The notes beneath the pieces were generated by a model that was given only the letters and a program-made list of their open reading frames with translations, did no database searches and was not told the origin of the DNA. Below, piece after piece: positions 1 to 10,437 of a stretch of DNA of 64,000 nucleotides. The DNA is from Arthrobacter celericrescens (GTDB taxonomy: Bacteria; Actinomycetota; Actinomycetes; Actinomycetales; Micrococcaceae): contig NZ_QYLP01000015.1 in assembly GCF_003614925.1 (NCBI RefSeq), positions 1 through 64,000 on the forward strand, given 5' to 3'. How positions within the stretch are numbered: the first letter of the stretch is position 1; each line of letters opens with the position of its first letter. The position numbers and the translations under genes are program-made.

Positions 1-30
1 CACCCGCCGTCCTTTTCCGGACGGCGGGTG
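1..30 (-). terminator. Terminator-like hairpin after ctaB
   Basis: A perfect 12-bp inverted repeat (arms 1-12 and 19-30, 6-nt loop) lies 45 bp beyond the ctaB stop codon. Any U-tract for the minus-strand transcript would lie outside the window. It could also serve a convergent gene to the left. Confidence 0.7.
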
Positions 31-75
31 GCGCTTTCTTGGTATCGGTTTCTCCTTCGGGAACCTGGCGGGCGG

Positions 76-1038
76 CTAGCCGCCCATCAGCGCGCCGCCG
101 ACGAACGGGTCCACGGCCAGGGCGATGAACAGCAGGGTCAGGTAGCTGATGGAGCCGTGGAAGACCTTCATGGCGCCCTTGTTGGACACGTCGCCCTTCT
201 GGGCGCGCTCGTACAGGGCGTGGGATTCGTACAGGAACCAGGCGCCCGCCAGGACAGCGGCAACGGTGTACACCCAGCCGGCGCCGCCCAACGGAACCAT
301 CAGCAGCGAGCAAGCAACCATGGCCCACGCGTACAGCACCACCTGCACGGAGACGACCTTGGCCCCGGCGATCGCGCCGAGCATGGGGACGTTCGCCTTG
401 CGGTAGTCCTCGCCGTAGCGCATGGAGAGCGGCCAGTAGTGCGGCGGGGTCCAGAGGAAGATGACCATGAACAGCACGACGGCGGGCCATTCGACTGTGT
501 TCGTCACGGCGGACCAGGCGATCAGCACCGGGAAGCAGCCTGCGGCGCCGCCCCACACGATGTTCTGCGCGGTGCGGCGCTTGAGGATCATCGTGTAGAT
601 GACGACGTAGAAGACGATGGCGGCGAGGCCGAGCCAAGCGGAGAGCGGGTTGGCGCCGAACCAGAGGATGGCGATCGCCGCGGCACCGAGCACCCAGCCG
701 AACACCAGGGCCTCACGCGGTGAGACCTCACCGGTCACGAGGGGCCGGTTTTCGGTGCGGTGCATCAGCTTGTCGATGTCTCGGTCGATGTAGCAATTGA
801 AGACCCCGGCGCTGCCGGCGGCGAACGCGCCGCCCACGAGCGTGGCCAGGATCAGCCCGATGGACGGGAACCCGCGCTGGGCGAAGATCATGGTGGGCAG
901 GGTGCTGACCAGGAGCAACTCGATGACCCGCGGCTTAGTCAGTGCCAGATACGCCTTGAACTTCCGGGAAAATCCACTCCCCTGTATAGCGGCAGAGGCA
1001 TCGAGGTTGGTATCGCTTGTGCTCACGGTGGCAGTCAC
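76..1038 (-). CDS. ctaB: Protoheme IX farnesyltransferase (heme O synthase)
   Basis: Integral membrane UbiA-family prenyltransferase that adds a farnesyl group to heme B to make heme O, the precursor of heme A for aa3-type cytochrome oxidase. The diagnostic aspartate-rich block [15 protein letters not shown] followed by ENRPL is present in the first third, and several hydrophobic segments follow to the C-terminus. I choose the GTG at 1038, giving about 320 residues, the usual family length. An ATG at 1113 would add 25 residues with no family resemblance. It is divergent from tkt, an arrangement common in actinobacteria. Identity is secure; the start is less so because the SD sequence is weak. 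Confidence 0.93.
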   Translation of the reverse strand: MTATVSTSDTNLDASAAIQGSGFSRKFKAYLALTKPRVIELLLVSTLPTMIFAQRGFPSIGLILATLVGGAFAAGSAGVFNCYIDRDIDKLMHRTENRPLVTGEVSPREALVFGWVLGAAAIAILWFGANPLSAWLGLAAIVFYVVIYTMILKRRTAQNIVWGGAAGCFPVLIAWSAVTNTVEWPAVVLFMVIFLWTPPHYWPLSMRYGEDYRKANVPMLGAIAGAKVVSVQVVLYAWAMVACSLLMVPLGGAGWVYTVAAVLAGAWFLYESHALYERAQKGDVSNKGAMKVFHGSISYLTLLFIALAVDPFVGGALMGG

Positions 1039-1468
1039 TCTGTTCTTTAGCTCTTGGTGTTCCTGCGGCGAAGCAACCGCGCCGTTCCCGTGGATGGGTC
1101 CGGGGTTGCACATGCCGCTGGCGGCCTCCGAATATCATACCGTGGCCCGGATGGACAGAAGGAACCTGCGAAACACCCATGTTTCGGAATGTTCACCCCC
1201 TCCCGGACGCCATGGTGATTCATAAATCGGAATTTTGCGGACAAATTTCCTGAATCCCACCAATAGGCCCGTTCTCTCGGGCTAAGCTGTCAGCAGATCA
1301 GCTCGTGCAGCCTCCTGAGAAAACGCATTCTCAGAAGTCCGGGTCTGGATGATAGATCAACGTTTCAATGGTGAACGGCTGGTGGACACCTCGCAGCGGG
1401 CACCGTTTCCCGCTCCGCGTCTGCTGTTCACCCCCGCCGCCGTCAGCACAGAGAGGGGCTCGGTTTAC
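1039..1468. other. ctaB-tkt divergent intergenic region
   Basis: About 430 bp with no convincing gene; short frames here have no recognisable protein features. It must hold the promoters for ctaB (leftward) and the tkt operon (rightward). It contains a 7-bp inverted repeat (1315-1321 and 1328-1334, loop of 6), a possible operator or leader hairpin. The SD-like GAGAGGGG just before 1469 decides the tkt start. Confidence 0.5.
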
Positions 1469-3595
1469 GTGCCACATTTGGAAGAGCAAGAACTGACTTG
1501 GACCAGCCTGGACCAGCGTGCAGTGGACACCGTGCGTGTCCTGGCCGCCGACGCAGTGGAGAAGGTCGGCAACGGCCACCCCGGCACGGCCATGAGCCTG
1601 GCACCGGCGGCATACCTGCTGTTCCAGAAGCTGATGCGCCACGACCCGAAGAACCCGGACTGGATCGGCCGCGACCGCTTCATCCTGTCCCCCGGCCACA
1701 CGTCCCTGACCCTCTACATCCAGCTGTTCCTCTCCGGCTACGGCCTGGAACTGAAGGACCTTGAGGCCCTGCGCACCTGGGGCTCCCTGACCCCGGGCCA
1801 CCCGGAGTACAAGCACACTGCGGGTGTGGAGATCACCACCGGCCCGCTGGGCCAGGGCCTGGCCTCCTCGGTCGGCTTCGCCTACTCGCAGCGCCGCCAG
1901 CGCGGCCTGTTCGACGCCGATGCTCCCGCCGGCGAGTCCCCGTTCGACCACACCATCTGGGTCATCGCCTCCGACGGCGACCTGCAGGAAGGTGTCACCT
2001 CCGAGGCGTCGTCGCTGGCCGGCCACCAGGAACTGGGCAACCTCGTTGTGGTGTACGACGAGAACCACATCTCCATCGAAGACGACACCGACATCGCCTT
2101 CACCGAAGACGTGCTGAAGCGCTATGAGTCCTACGGCTGGCACACCCAGCGGGTCGACTGGACCAAAACGGGCGAGTACGTCGAAGACGTCCAGGAACTG
2201 TACTCGGCACTGCTCGCGGCGAAGGCCGAGACGTCCAAGCCGTCCATCATTTCGCTGCGCACCATCATCGGCTACCCGGCACCGAAGAAGCAGAACACCG
2301 GCAAGATCCACGGCTCGGCCCTCGGTGCCGAGGAGGTCGCAGCCCTGAAGAACGTCCTGGGCTTCGATGCTGCCAAGTCCTTCCAGGTCGACGACGAGGT
2401 CCTGGCCCACGCCCGCCAGCTGGTCGAGCGCGGCGCCGCTGCGCGCACCGAGTGGCAGGCCTCCTTCGAGGCATGGCAGTCGGCCAACCCGGAGAAGGCA
2501 GCCCTGCTCGAGCGCATCGAGGCCAAGAAGCTCCCGGCCGAGCTCGACGCCGCCCTCCCGGTGTTCGAAGCCGGCAAGGACGTCTCCACCCGTGCCGCCT
2601 CCGGCAAGGTCCTGAACGCCATCGGCCCGGTGCTTCCGGAGCTGTGGGGCGGTTCGGCCGACCTCGCTGAGTCGAACAACACCACCATCGAGGGCTCGCC
2701 GTCGTTCATCCCGGCCTCCCGCTCCACCGACGCGTGGACCGGCAACCCGTACGGCCGGGTGCTGCACTTCGGCATCCGCGAGCACGCCGCCGCGTCGATC
2801 GTGAACGGCATCAGCCTGCACGGACGCACCCGTGCGTTCTCGGGCACCTTCCTGATCTTCTCCGACTACCAGCGCCCCGCGATCCGCCTCGGCGCGCTGA
2901 TGGGTGTGCCGTCCCTGTACGTGTGGACGCACGACTCCATCGGCCTGGGCGAAGACGGCCCCACCCACCAGCCGGTGGAACAGCTCGCGTCCCTGCGTGC
3001 CATCCCGGGCCTGGACGTGGTCCGCCCCGGTGACGCGAACGAGGTCGCCGTGGCATGGAAGACCATGCTGGAGAACCACGAGAACCCGGCCGGCATCGTG
3101 CTGACCCGCCAGAACATCCCCACCTACGCACGTGGTGCGGGCGACGCCGCGGGTGACACCTTCGCCTCCACCGCAGGCGTTGCAAAGGGTGCCTACGTGC
3201 TGGCCGAGGCTTCCAAGGACGGCGCCACCGTCCCGGCCGACGTGATCCTGATCGCCACCGGTTCCGAGGTCCAGCTGGCCGTCCAGGCCCGCGAAAACCT
3301 GCAGGCCGAAGGCATCGCCGCCCGCGTGGTCTCCGTGCCCTGCGTGGAATGGTTCAAGAAGCAGGACCCGGCCTACCGTGAATCCGTCCTGCCGGCAGCC
3401 GTGAAGGCCCGCGTCTCCGTCGAGGCAGGCCTGGCCCTGGGCTGGTCCGAGTTCGTCGGCGACGCCGGCCGCTCCATCAGCCTCGAACACTACGGCGCCT
3501 CCGCCGACTACAAGCGCCTCTTCAACGAGTTCGGCATCACCGCCGACGCCGTCACCGCGGCGGCCAAAGACTCCCTCGCCGGCCTTTCGGCCTGA
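1469..3595 (+). CDS. tkt: Transketolase
   Basis: Thiamine-diphosphate enzyme moving two-carbon units between pentose-phosphate pathway sugars; cytoplasmic. The N-terminal [10 protein letters not shown] motif is near residues 32-41. The ThDP/Mg-binding segment SDGDLQEG followed by an N about 30 residues on is near 168-200. The pyrimidine-domain FGIREHA with its catalytic Glu is near 433-440. Length of 708 residues suits the family of about 660-700. I chose the GTG at 1469 because GAGAGGGG precedes it; the reading frame stays open upstream but that part is not transketolase-like. First gene of an operon with tal, pgi, zwf, opcA and pgl. Confidence 0.97.
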   Translation: MPHLEEQELTWTSLDQRAVDTVRVLAADAVEKVGNGHPGTAMSLAPAAYLLFQKLMRHDPKNPDWIGRDRFILSPGHTSLTLYIQLFLSGYGLELKDLEALRTWGSLTPGHPEYKHTAGVEITTGPLGQGLASSVGFAYSQRRQRGLFDADAPAGESPFDHTIWVIASDGDLQEGVTSEASSLAGHQELGNLVVVYDENHISIEDDTDIAFTEDVLKRYESYGWHTQRVDWTKTGEYVEDVQELYSALLAAKAETSKPSIISLRTIIGYPAPKKQNTGKIHGSALGAEEVAALKNVLGFDAAKSFQVDDEVLAHARQLVERGAAARTEWQASFEAWQSANPEKAALLERIEAKKLPAELDAALPVFEAGKDVSTRAASGKVLNAIGPVLPELWGGSADLAESNNTTIEGSPSFIPASRSTDAWTGNPYGRVLHFGIREHAAASIVNGISLHGRTRAFSGTFLIFSDYQRPAIRLGALMGVPSLYVWTHDSIGLGEDGPTHQPVEQLASLRAIPGLDVVRPGDANEVAVAWKTMLENHENPAGIVLTRQNIPTYARGAGDAAGDTFASTAGVAKGAYVLAEASKDGATVPADVILIATGSEVQLAVQARENLQAEGIAARVVSVPCVEWFKKQDPAYRESVLPAAVKARVSVEAGLALGWSEFVGDAGRSISLEHYGASADYKRLFNEFGITADAVTAAAKDSLAGLSA

Positions 3596-3615
3596 TTTCC
3601 AAGGAGAAACACAAA

Positions 3616-4731
3616 ATGACTACTCCCACCCAGCAGCTGTCCGACGTCGGCGTTTCGATCTGGCTCGACGACCTGTCCCGTGAGCGCCTCGCCAGCGGCA
3701 GCCTTGCCAAGCTGATCGAGGAAAAGAACGTCGTCGGCGTCACCACCAACCCGTCGATCTTCCACGCGGCCATCACCTCCGGCCACGACTACGACGCGAA
3801 GATCGCCGAAGAAGCAGCCAAGGGCGCTTCGGTGGAAGAGACCATCTTCGAGATCACCACCACCGACGTCGCCGACGCCTGCGACCTGTTCGCGCCGGTC
3901 GCCGCAGCCACCAATGGCGTGGACGGCCGCGTGTCCATCGAGGTCGACCCGCGCCTGGCCTGGGACACCGAAGGCACCATCGCCGAGGCCAAGCACCTCT
4001 ACAAGAGGGTCGCCAAGGACAACGTCCACATCAAGATCCCGGCAACCGTTGAAGGCCTCGCAGCCATCACCGCCGTGCTCGGCGAAGGCATCAGCGTCAA
4101 CGTGACCCTGATCTTCTCCCTGGAGCGCTACCGGGCAGTGATCAACGCCTTCCAGTCCGGCCTCGAGCTGGCCAAGGAAAACGGCCACGACCTGTCCAAG
4201 ATCCACTCCGTCGCCTCGTTCTTCGTCTCCCGCGTGGACACCGAGATCGACAAGCGCCTGGACGCGATCGGCACGGAGGAAGCCAAGGCCCTCAAGGGCA
4301 AGGCCGGCGTCGCGAACGCCCGCTTGGCATTCCAGGTCTACGAAGAGCTGTTCTCCACCGAACGCTGGGCCGTGCTGGCCGAAGCCGGCGCCCTGCCGCA
4401 GCGTCCGCTGTGGGCTTCCACCGGCGTGAAGGACCCGGCCTACCCGGACACCCTCTACGTCACCGAACTGGCTGCAGCCGGCGTCGTGAACACCATGCCG
4501 GAGAAGACCCTCGATGCCACCTTCGACCACGGCGTGGTCACCGGTGACACCATCGCCGGCAGCTACGAGGAAGCCAACTCCGTCCTGAACGCCCTCGAAG
4601 GCCTCGGCGTCTCCTACAACGACGTTGTCGCCCTTCTGGAATCCGAAGGCCTGGACAAGTTCGTGGCTTCCTGGAAGGAACTCCTCGGAGACGTCGAAGG
4701 CGCCCTCGCATCCGCACGGAAGGCTTCCTGA
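3616..4731 (+). CDS. tal: Transaldolase
   Basis: Transfers a dihydroxyacetone unit from sedoheptulose-7-phosphate to glyceraldehyde-3-phosphate through a Schiff base. The catalytic lysine is in HIKIPAT at about residue 140. The N-terminal VTTNPSIFH motif and 371-residue length match the actinobacterial transaldolase type. The start has a clean AAGGAG SD. It lies 20 bp after tkt and 5 bp before pgi, so it is co-transcribed. Confidence 0.97.
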   Translation: MTTPTQQLSDVGVSIWLDDLSRERLASGSLAKLIEEKNVVGVTTNPSIFHAAITSGHDYDAKIAEEAAKGASVEETIFEITTTDVADACDLFAPVAAATNGVDGRVSIEVDPRLAWDTEGTIAEAKHLYKRVAKDNVHIKIPATVEGLAAITAVLGEGISVNVTLIFSLERYRAVINAFQSGLELAKENGHDLSKIHSVASFFVSRVDTEIDKRLDAIGTEEAKALKGKAGVANARLAFQVYEELFSTERWAVLAEAGALPQRPLWASTGVKDPAYPDTLYVTELAAAGVVNTMPEKTLDATFDHGVVTGDTIAGSYEEANSVLNALEGLGVSYNDVVALLESEGLDKFVASWKELLGDVEGALASARKAS

Positions 4732-4736
4732 CCCTT

Positions 4737-6368
4737 ATGAGCTCACTCAGCTACGACGCAAGCGGTGCCGCACAGCAGGCCATCGAGCAGCATGTCCCGG
4801 CACTTGTTGAAGACCGGATCGCCAGCCGGATCTTCGCGAAGGACCACACCCTTTGGGGTGCCGACGCGGAATCCGAATCGGCCATCCGCCTCGGATGGGT
4901 GGAAGCGGCCACCGTTTCCCAGCCCCTGGTCGAAGGGATCCTGGAACTCCGGGACGCCCTGAAGGCAGAAGGCATCACCCGGATTGTCCTGTGCGGCATG
5001 GGCGGCTCCTCGCTCGCCCCGGAAGTCATTGCCGGAACCGCCGGCGTCGAGCTGACCGTGCTGGACAGCACCGACCCCGAACAGGTCGGTGCTGTCCTCG
5101 CGGACCGCCTCGCCGAAACCGCCATCGTGGTTTCGTCCAAGTCCGGCTCCACCGTGGAAACCGACTCCCAGCGGCGTGTCTTCGAGAAGGCGTTCGACGA
5201 CGCCGGCATCGATGCCAAGAGCCGCATCATCATCGTCACCGACCCGGGCTCGCCGCTGGACAAGGCCTCCCGTGAAGCCGGGTACCGTGCGGTCTTCAAC
5301 GCCGACCCCAACGTCGGCGGCCGTTTCTCCGCCCTGACCGCCTTCGGGCTGGTTCCGTGTGGCCTGGCCGGCGTCGACATCCAGGCACTCCTGGACGAAG
5401 CGGAAGAAGCCGCGGAAATCCTCCGCGAGGACTCCGCAGACAACATCGGCCTGCGCCTGGGCGCCGCCCTCGGCGGCACCTCCCCGCTGCGCAACAAGAT
5501 CGTCATCGCCGAAGACGGTTCCGGCATCGTCGGTTTCGCCGACTGGGCCGAACAGCTCATCGCCGAATCGACCGGCAAGCTGGGCACCGGTGTGCTGCCC
5601 GTCGTCGCGGGCCCCTCGGCCCCCGAGGTCAGCGGCGGCGCCGACGACGTCCTGGTGGTCCGCCTGGTGGGCGCCGATTCCGACGTCGAACTCGGAGCGA
5701 ACGAAGCGGCGATCGCCGGCGGCCTCGCCACCCAGATGTTCGTGTGGGAGTTCGCCACCGCCGTCGCCGGACGCCTGCTCGGTATCAACCCCTTCGACCA
5801 GCCCGACGTCGAGGCCGCCAAGGTGGCTGCGCGCGGCCTGCTGGACGCACGCCCCGAGCCCACCCCGGCCAACTTCACCGACGGCGCCATCGAGGTCCGC
5901 GGCGGAAACTGGCTGGGCGCTGCGGCCACTGTGGAAGAGGCTGTGAAGGCGGTGCTCGGCGGGCTCGGCCAGGACGGCTACCTCAGTGTCCAGGCCTACT
6001 TCGACCGGATCGCCTTCGCACCGTTCGAGGCCGTCCGCGACCAGCTCGCAGCTGCCAGCGGCCGTCCGGTAACGTTCGGTTGGGGTCCGCGGTTCCTGCA
6101 CTCCACCGGCCAGTTCCACAAGGGCGGCCCGGCGATCGGCTCGTTCCTGCAGATCACGGCGGCCGGTTCCGGGGACGTCGAGATCCCTGAGCGCCCCTTC
6201 ACGTTCGGCCAGCTGATCGCAGCCCAGGCCGCAGGTGATGCCCAGGTCCTCGAAAACCACGGACGTCCCGTCCTCCGCCTGCACCTCGTGGAGCGGAGCG
6301 CGGGTGTCGCCCAGCTCCAGGAAATCGTCGCCGCGCTGGCCCCCCAGGCCACCGCGCTCGAAAGCTAA
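4737..6368 (+). CDS. pgi: Glucose-6-phosphate isomerase
   Basis: Interconverts glucose-6-phosphate and fructose-6-phosphate, linking glycolysis to the pentose-phosphate operon around it. Sugar-isomerase (SIS) phosphate-binding motifs are visible: GMGGSS near residue 87 and SSKSGSTVET near 132. The protein of 543 residues is of the form seen in pentose-phosphate operons of Micrococcaceae, divergent from the E. coli type. It starts 5 bp after the tal stop with GGAAGG as a plausible SD inside tal. Function is inferred from fold motifs and context. Confidence 0.92.
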   Translation: MSSLSYDASGAAQQAIEQHVPALVEDRIASRIFAKDHTLWGADAESESAIRLGWVEAATVSQPLVEGILELRDALKAEGITRIVLCGMGGSSLAPEVIAGTAGVELTVLDSTDPEQVGAVLADRLAETAIVVSSKSGSTVETDSQRRVFEKAFDDAGIDAKSRIIIVTDPGSPLDKASREAGYRAVFNADPNVGGRFSALTAFGLVPCGLAGVDIQALLDEAEEAAEILREDSADNIGLRLGAALGGTSPLRNKIVIAEDGSGIVGFADWAEQLIAESTGKLGTGVLPVVAGPSAPEVSGGADDVLVVRLVGADSDVELGANEAAIAGGLATQMFVWEFATAVAGRLLGINPFDQPDVEAAKVAARGLLDARPEPTPANFTDGAIEVRGGNWLGAAATVEEAVKAVLGGLGQDGYLSVQAYFDRIAFAPFEAVRDQLAAASGRPVTFGWGPRFLHSTGQFHKGGPAIGSFLQITAAGSGDVEIPERPFTFGQLIAAQAAGDAQVLENHGRPVLRLHLVERSAGVAQLQEIVAALAPQATALES

Positions 6369-6382
6369 GGCACAATCCAAAC

Positions 6383-7936
6383 ATGCCAGAAACTGAAAAC
6401 GGCAGGAAAACTGCCGTCCGCAATCCCCTGCGGGATCCGCGCGACCGGCGCCTGAACCGCATCGCGGGACCGTCGTCGTTGGTGTTCTTCGGAGTCACCG
6501 GCGACCTCGCCCGCAAGAAGCTCATGCCGGCCGTGTACGACCTCGCGAACCGCGGGCTGCTGCCACCTAGCTTCGCGCTGGTCGGCTTCGGCCGCCGCGA
6601 CTGGAGCAACGAGGACTTCGCCAACGAAGTGCGGGAGAACGTCAAGGCGCACTCCCGCACCCCGTTCGACGAGGCGGTCTGGAACCAGCTGTCCGAGGGC
6701 ATCCGGTTCGTCCAGGGCGAGTTCGACGACGACGAGGCGTTCAAGCGCCTCGACGCCACACTGGCCGAGCTGGACGAGAACCGCGGCACCCGGGGCAACC
6801 ACGGCTTCTACCTGTCGATTCCGCCGAAGGCGTTCGAGCAGGTCTGCCGGCAGCTGTCCCGCCACGGACTCGCCCAGGCCGCGGACGGCCAGTGGCGCCG
6901 TGTGGTCATCGAGAAGCCCTTCGGCCACGACCTTGAGTCGGCCCGGAAGCTGAACGACATCGTCGAATCCGTGTTCCCGCAGGACGCGGTGTTCCGCATC
7001 GACCACTACCTGGGCAAGGAAACGGTCCAGAACATCCTGGCGCTGCGCTTCGCGAACCAGCTGTTCGAACCGATCTGGAACGCCAACTACGTGGACCACG
7101 TGCAGATCACCATGGCCGAGGACATCGGCACCGGCGGCCGCGCCGGCTACTACGACGGCGTGGGCGCGGCCCGCGACGTCATCCAGAACCACCTCCTGCA
7201 GCTGCTGGCCCTGACCGCCATGGAGGAGCCCATCTCCTTCAACGCGGACGACCTGCGTGCCGAGAAGGAAAAGGTCCTGGCCGCCGTCAAGCTGCCCGAG
7301 GACCTGTCCACGCACTCGGCCCGCGGCCAGTTCACCGGCGGCTGGCAGGGCGGCGAGCTCGTCCAGGGCTACCTTGAGGAAGACGGCATTCCCGCCGATT
7401 CCAAGACGGAAACCTACGCTGCCATCCGGCTGGACATCAACACCCGCCGCTGGAGCGGGGCGCCGTTCTACCTGCGCGCCGGCAAGCGCCTGGGCCGCCG
7501 CGTCACCGAGATCGCGGTCGTGTTCAAGCGTGCCCCCAACCTGCTGTTCCGTGACCACAGCGAGGACGACTTCGGCCAGAACGCCGTGGTGATCCGGGTG
7601 CAACCGGACGAGGGCGCCACGATCCGTTTCGGGTCGAAGGTCCCGGGCACGCAAATGGAAGTCCGCGACGTGACCATGGACTTCGGCTACGGCCACTCCT
7701 TCACGGAGTCCAGCCCCGAAGCCTACGAACGGCTGATCCTCGACGTTCTGCTGGGCGAACCGCCGCTGTTCCCCCGCCACCAGGAAGTCGAAGAGTCCTG
7801 GAAGATCCTGGACCCCTTCGAGGAGTACTGGGCAGGCCTGGATGAACAGCCCGAACCTTATGCTCCGGGCAGCTGGGGGCCGGCTTCGGCCGACGAACTG
7901 CTGGCCCGTGACGGACGAAGCTGGAGAAGGCCATGA
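6383..7936 (+). CDS. zwf: Glucose-6-phosphate 1-dehydrogenase
   Basis: Oxidises glucose-6-phosphate to 6-phosphogluconolactone, producing NADPH. The Rossmann motif GVTGDLARKKL is at about residues 37-47, and the substrate-binding RIDHYLGKE at about 205-213. The 517-residue length is standard. Its last four bases overlap opcA (ATGA), so the two are translationally coupled; OpcA is the known activator of actinobacterial Zwf. Confidence 0.98.
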   Translation: MPETENGRKTAVRNPLRDPRDRRLNRIAGPSSLVFFGVTGDLARKKLMPAVYDLANRGLLPPSFALVGFGRRDWSNEDFANEVRENVKAHSRTPFDEAVWNQLSEGIRFVQGEFDDDEAFKRLDATLAELDENRGTRGNHGFYLSIPPKAFEQVCRQLSRHGLAQAADGQWRRVVIEKPFGHDLESARKLNDIVESVFPQDAVFRIDHYLGKETVQNILALRFANQLFEPIWNANYVDHVQITMAEDIGTGGRAGYYDGVGAARDVIQNHLLQLLALTAMEEPISFNADDLRAEKEKVLAAVKLPEDLSTHSARGQFTGGWQGGELVQGYLEEDGIPADSKTETYAAIRLDINTRRWSGAPFYLRAGKRLGRRVTEIAVVFKRAPNLLFRDHSEDDFGQNAVVIRVQPDEGATIRFGSKVPGTQMEVRDVTMDFGYGHSFTESSPEAYERLILDVLLGEPPLFPRHQEVEESWKILDPFEEYWAGLDEQPEPYAPGSWGPASADELLARDGRSWRRP

Positions 7937-8856
7937 TTGTAGATCTTCCCGACACAACCACCTCCAAGATCTCCAAGAAGATCACTTCCCTGCGCGAACA
8001 GGGCGGCGTCATCGCCCTGGGGCGGGTGCTGACTCTCGTGGTCGTCACCAAGTCCGGCCTGGAGGAAGAAGCGATCGAGGCGGCCAACGAGGCCAGCCGC
8101 GAACACCCCTGCCGGATCATCGTGCTGGCCGACGCCGGGGCCGAGGCCCCGGACCGGCTGGACGCCCAGATCCGTGTGGGCGGCGACGCCGGTGCCTCCG
8201 AGGTGATCGTGCTGCGCGGTTTTGGTTCACTGGCCAAGGAGAGCGAATCGCTCGTGGCCGGGCTGCTGCTGCCGGACGCCCCGATCGTGGCCTGGTGGCC
8301 GCACGGCGCCCCGGACAACGCCTGCGAAACGTCCATCGGCCGGATCTCGCACCGCCGCATCACGGATTCGGCCAATGAGCCCGATCCGTCTGCCGCCCTG
8401 GAACGGATCCGCACCACGTACCGGGCCGGCGACACCGACCTGGCCTGGACCCGCCTGACGAACTGGCGCCTGCAGCTCGCCGCGGCGCTGGACCAGGTGG
8501 ACGACTCCCCCGTTACGGCCATCACCGTGGAGGGCGCCTCGGATTCACCGAGCACCCTGCTGCTCGCCGCCTGGCTGACCCTCTTCCTCGACGCCCCGGT
8601 GGAGATCGTGGAGGACCCGGCCGGCACCGGAATCCGGCGGGTACTGCTGAGCCGTGCCACCGGCGACGTCCAGCTGCACCGTCCGGGACTGACCGTGGCC
8701 GAGCTGACCCAGCCCGGCCAGCCGGCCCAGCGCATTTCGCTGCCCCGCCGCAGCCTGCGCGATTGCCTCGCGGAAGAACTGCGCCGGCTCGATCCGGATG
8801 ACGTCTTCGGCGAAGTGATTACTATGGGACTGCCCCGCACCGACAGCAAGGAGTAG
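7933..8856 (+). CDS. opcA: Glucose-6-phosphate dehydrogenase assembly/activator protein OpcA
   Basis: OpcA homologues are required for full activity of Zwf in actinobacteria and cyanobacteria. The 307-residue protein begins MIVDLPDTTTSKISKKI and has the family-typical central PIVAWWPHGAP segment. It overlaps zwf by 4 bp and precedes pgl by 6 bp, the conserved zwf-opcA-pgl order. No catalytic motif is expected. Confidence 0.95.
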   Translation: MIVDLPDTTTSKISKKITSLREQGGVIALGRVLTLVVVTKSGLEEEAIEAANEASREHPCRIIVLADAGAEAPDRLDAQIRVGGDAGASEVIVLRGFGSLAKESESLVAGLLLPDAPIVAWWPHGAPDNACETSIGRISHRRITDSANEPDPSAALERIRTTYRAGDTDLAWTRLTNWRLQLAAALDQVDDSPVTAITVEGASDSPSTLLLAAWLTLFLDAPVEIVEDPAGTGIRRVLLSRATGDVQLHRPGLTVAELTQPGQPAQRISLPRRSLRDCLAEELRRLDPDDVFGEVITMGLPRTDSKE

Positions 8857-8862
8857 CGTTCC

Positions 8863-9681
8863 GTGACCGTTGAGCCCAGAGTAAGCATCCACCCCGACTC
8901 CACCGTCCTGATGGCCGCGATAGCGGCCCGCCTCATCACCAAGCTGGTCGATGTGCAGGACAAGCACGGGGAAGCCACCGTCGTCCTGACGGGCGGCACC
9001 GTGGGAATCGGAACCCTCAAGGCCGTGGCGGCCTCCCCGGCGGCCCCGGCCGTGGACTGGTCCCGAGTCAACCTCTGGTGGGGTGACGAACGGTTCGTGG
9101 CCAAGGACAGCCCGGACCGCAACACCCGCCAGGCACGCGAGGCGCTGCTGTCCGTCCTGCCGCTCGATCCGGAGCGAGTCCACGAGCCCGGTTCCTCGGA
9201 CGAATTCGCCTCGGCCGACGACGCCGCCGCGGACTACGCCGCCCGGTTGAAGGCGGCCGCCGAGGCCGAGCACGCCGCCGACACCTCGGACAACCGTCCG
9301 GCGGAAGCAGGCAATCTGCCGCGCTTCGACGTGCTGCTGCTCGGCGTCGGCCCCGATGCGCACATCGCCTCGCTCTTCCCCGAGCAGGCAGGCATCCGGG
9401 TCCAGGACCGCACGGTTGTGGGCGTGGAGAACTCCCCCAAGCCGCCGCCGTCGCGCGTTTCGCTGACGCTGCCGGCTATCAACTCTGCGCAGGAGATCTG
9501 GATGGTCGTCGCAGGCGAGGACAAGGCCGGCGCGGTCGGCCTGGCCCTCGCCGGTGCGAACCCGGTGCAGGTCCCGGCAGCGGGACCGCACGGCCGCTCG
9601 CGCACGCTGTGGCTGATCGACGAGAACGCGGCCTCCCGCGTTCCCCAGCAGCTAGTCCGCAAGGATCCCGCGGGAGCGTAA
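8863..9681 (+). CDS. pgl: 6-phosphogluconolactonase
   Basis: Hydrolyses 6-phosphogluconolactone to 6-phosphogluconate. NagB/RpiA-like fold: LTGGTVGIGTL near residue 42, the WWGDERFV motif near 72, and LLLGVGPDAHIASLFP near 160. The GTG start is preceded by GGAG overlapping the end of opcA. Last gene of the operon. Its 3' end overlaps the convergent rbpA by 30 bp, and its terminator lies inside rbpA. Confidence 0.96.
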   Translation: MTVEPRVSIHPDSTVLMAAIAARLITKLVDVQDKHGEATVVLTGGTVGIGTLKAVAASPAAPAVDWSRVNLWWGDERFVAKDSPDRNTRQAREALLSVLPLDPERVHEPGSSDEFASADDAAADYAARLKAAAEAEHAADTSDNRPAEAGNLPRFDVLLLGVGPDAHIASLFPEQAGIRVQDRTVVGVENSPKPPPSRVSLTLPAINSAQEIWMVVAGEDKAGAVGLALAGANPVQVPAAGPHGRSRTLWLIDENAASRVPQQLVRKDPAGA

Positions 9682-10029
9682 CCTTTTCAGCGCTCCAGCC
9701 AGGACACGTTCAGCGTCCTGGCTGGAGCGCCTTTCTTTAACGTAATCGAGGTGGCTCTTGAACACCTCGTCATCCTGCCGTTCGCAGGGCGCCACGCCGG
9801 GCTCCCGGGCGGCCACGAGGCCGCACTTCGGGCAGTCCCAAGTCGGCGGGATCTGGTCGTCGGGCAGCTTAAGAAAAACAAGCCGCGTCTCGTGTCCATT
9901 GGCGCACCAATAGGGGACACGAATACGCGGCAAGTTTTCGCCGACAGTGCTGTCGGACTCGTTTTTGGGACCTGTTCCGGCGGTTACGCCGGCCCTGGTG
10001 CCCCGGAATCCCTGGCTGCCATGGACCAT
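9652..10029 (-). CDS. rbpA: RNA polymerase-binding protein RbpA
   Basis: Actinobacterial transcription factor that binds RNA polymerase and group-1/2 sigma factors and stabilises the open complex. The sequence has the N-terminal basic GFRGTRAG segment. A core with two cysteine pairs (YWCANGH and WDCPKCG) could bind zinc, and a C-terminal sigma-interaction helix contains VKERRSSQDAERVL. I chose the ATG at 10029, preceded by AAGGAG at 7 nt, giving 125 residues. A TTG two codons upstream is less likely. The gene is convergent with pgl and overlaps it by 30 bp. Confidence 0.93.
   Translation of the reverse strand: MVHGSQGFRGTRAGVTAGTGPKNESDSTVGENLPRIRVPYWCANGHETRLVFLKLPDDQIPPTWDCPKCGLVAAREPGVAPCERQDDEVFKSHLDYVKERRSSQDAERVLAGALKRLRSRGILAD
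9690..9730 (+). terminator. pgl operon terminator embedded in rbpA
   Basis: A perfect 16-bp stem (9690-9705 and 9715-9730, 9-nt loop) followed by CTTTCTTT on the plus strand, 8 bp after the pgl stop. The whole hairpin is also coding sequence for the C-terminal helix of RbpA on the opposite strand. Confidence 0.85.
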
Positions 10030-10137
10030 CGTCAAGCTCCTTGAGAGTCGGCTGCATCGCGTGAAGCCACGCAGCCAAGTCTAATGCCGGGAGCCCGACG
10101 GCGGCAGTGCCGGTTTCCGTCGCGGAAAGGCTTTTGC

Positions 10138-10395
10138 CTAGGAGTCTCCGCCGGAGGTGAAGCGCATGATCAGCCCGAGGCCGATGATCACCACGCCCCA
10201 GGTGCAGCCGAGCACGATGGTGAAGCGGTTGAGGTTGCGCTCCGCGACGCCCGAGGAGCTGAGGCCGGAGCTCATGCCGCCGCCGAACATGTCGGACAGC
10301 CCGCCGCCGCGGCCCTTGTGGAGCAGGATGAGCAGGGTCAGCAGAAGGCTGGTGATGCCCAGCAGGATCTGCAGGATTACTTGAAGAACGTCCAC
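10138..10395 (-). CDS. secG: Preprotein translocase subunit SecG
   Basis: Small auxiliary subunit of the SecYEG channel. 85 residues with a first transmembrane helix (residues 2-25), a glycine/serine-rich loop containing GRGGGLSDMFGG (the SecG signature region), and a second helix (about 57-78). GTG start after AAAGG. Last gene of the gap-pgk-tpiA-secG operon, 42 bp downstream of tpiA; this linkage is typical of actinobacteria. Confidence 0.95.
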   Translation of the reverse strand: MDVLQVILQILLGITSLLLTLLILLHKGRGGGLSDMFGGGMSSGLSSSGVAERNLNRFTIVLGCTWGVVIIGLGLIMRFTSGGDS

Positions 10396-10437
10396 GACGG
10401 CCTTTCAGGAGTGCGGAAAGCGGGAGCGCTACCGGGC

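Noticed and set aside
1331..3490. 719-codon open frame antisense to tkt
   Set aside because: GC-rich coding sequence leaves the opposite strand open. The translation is biased in composition with no domain, while tkt is unmistakable.
4743..6380. 545-codon open frame antisense to pgi
   Set aside because: Shadow of pgi with no start context and atypical composition.
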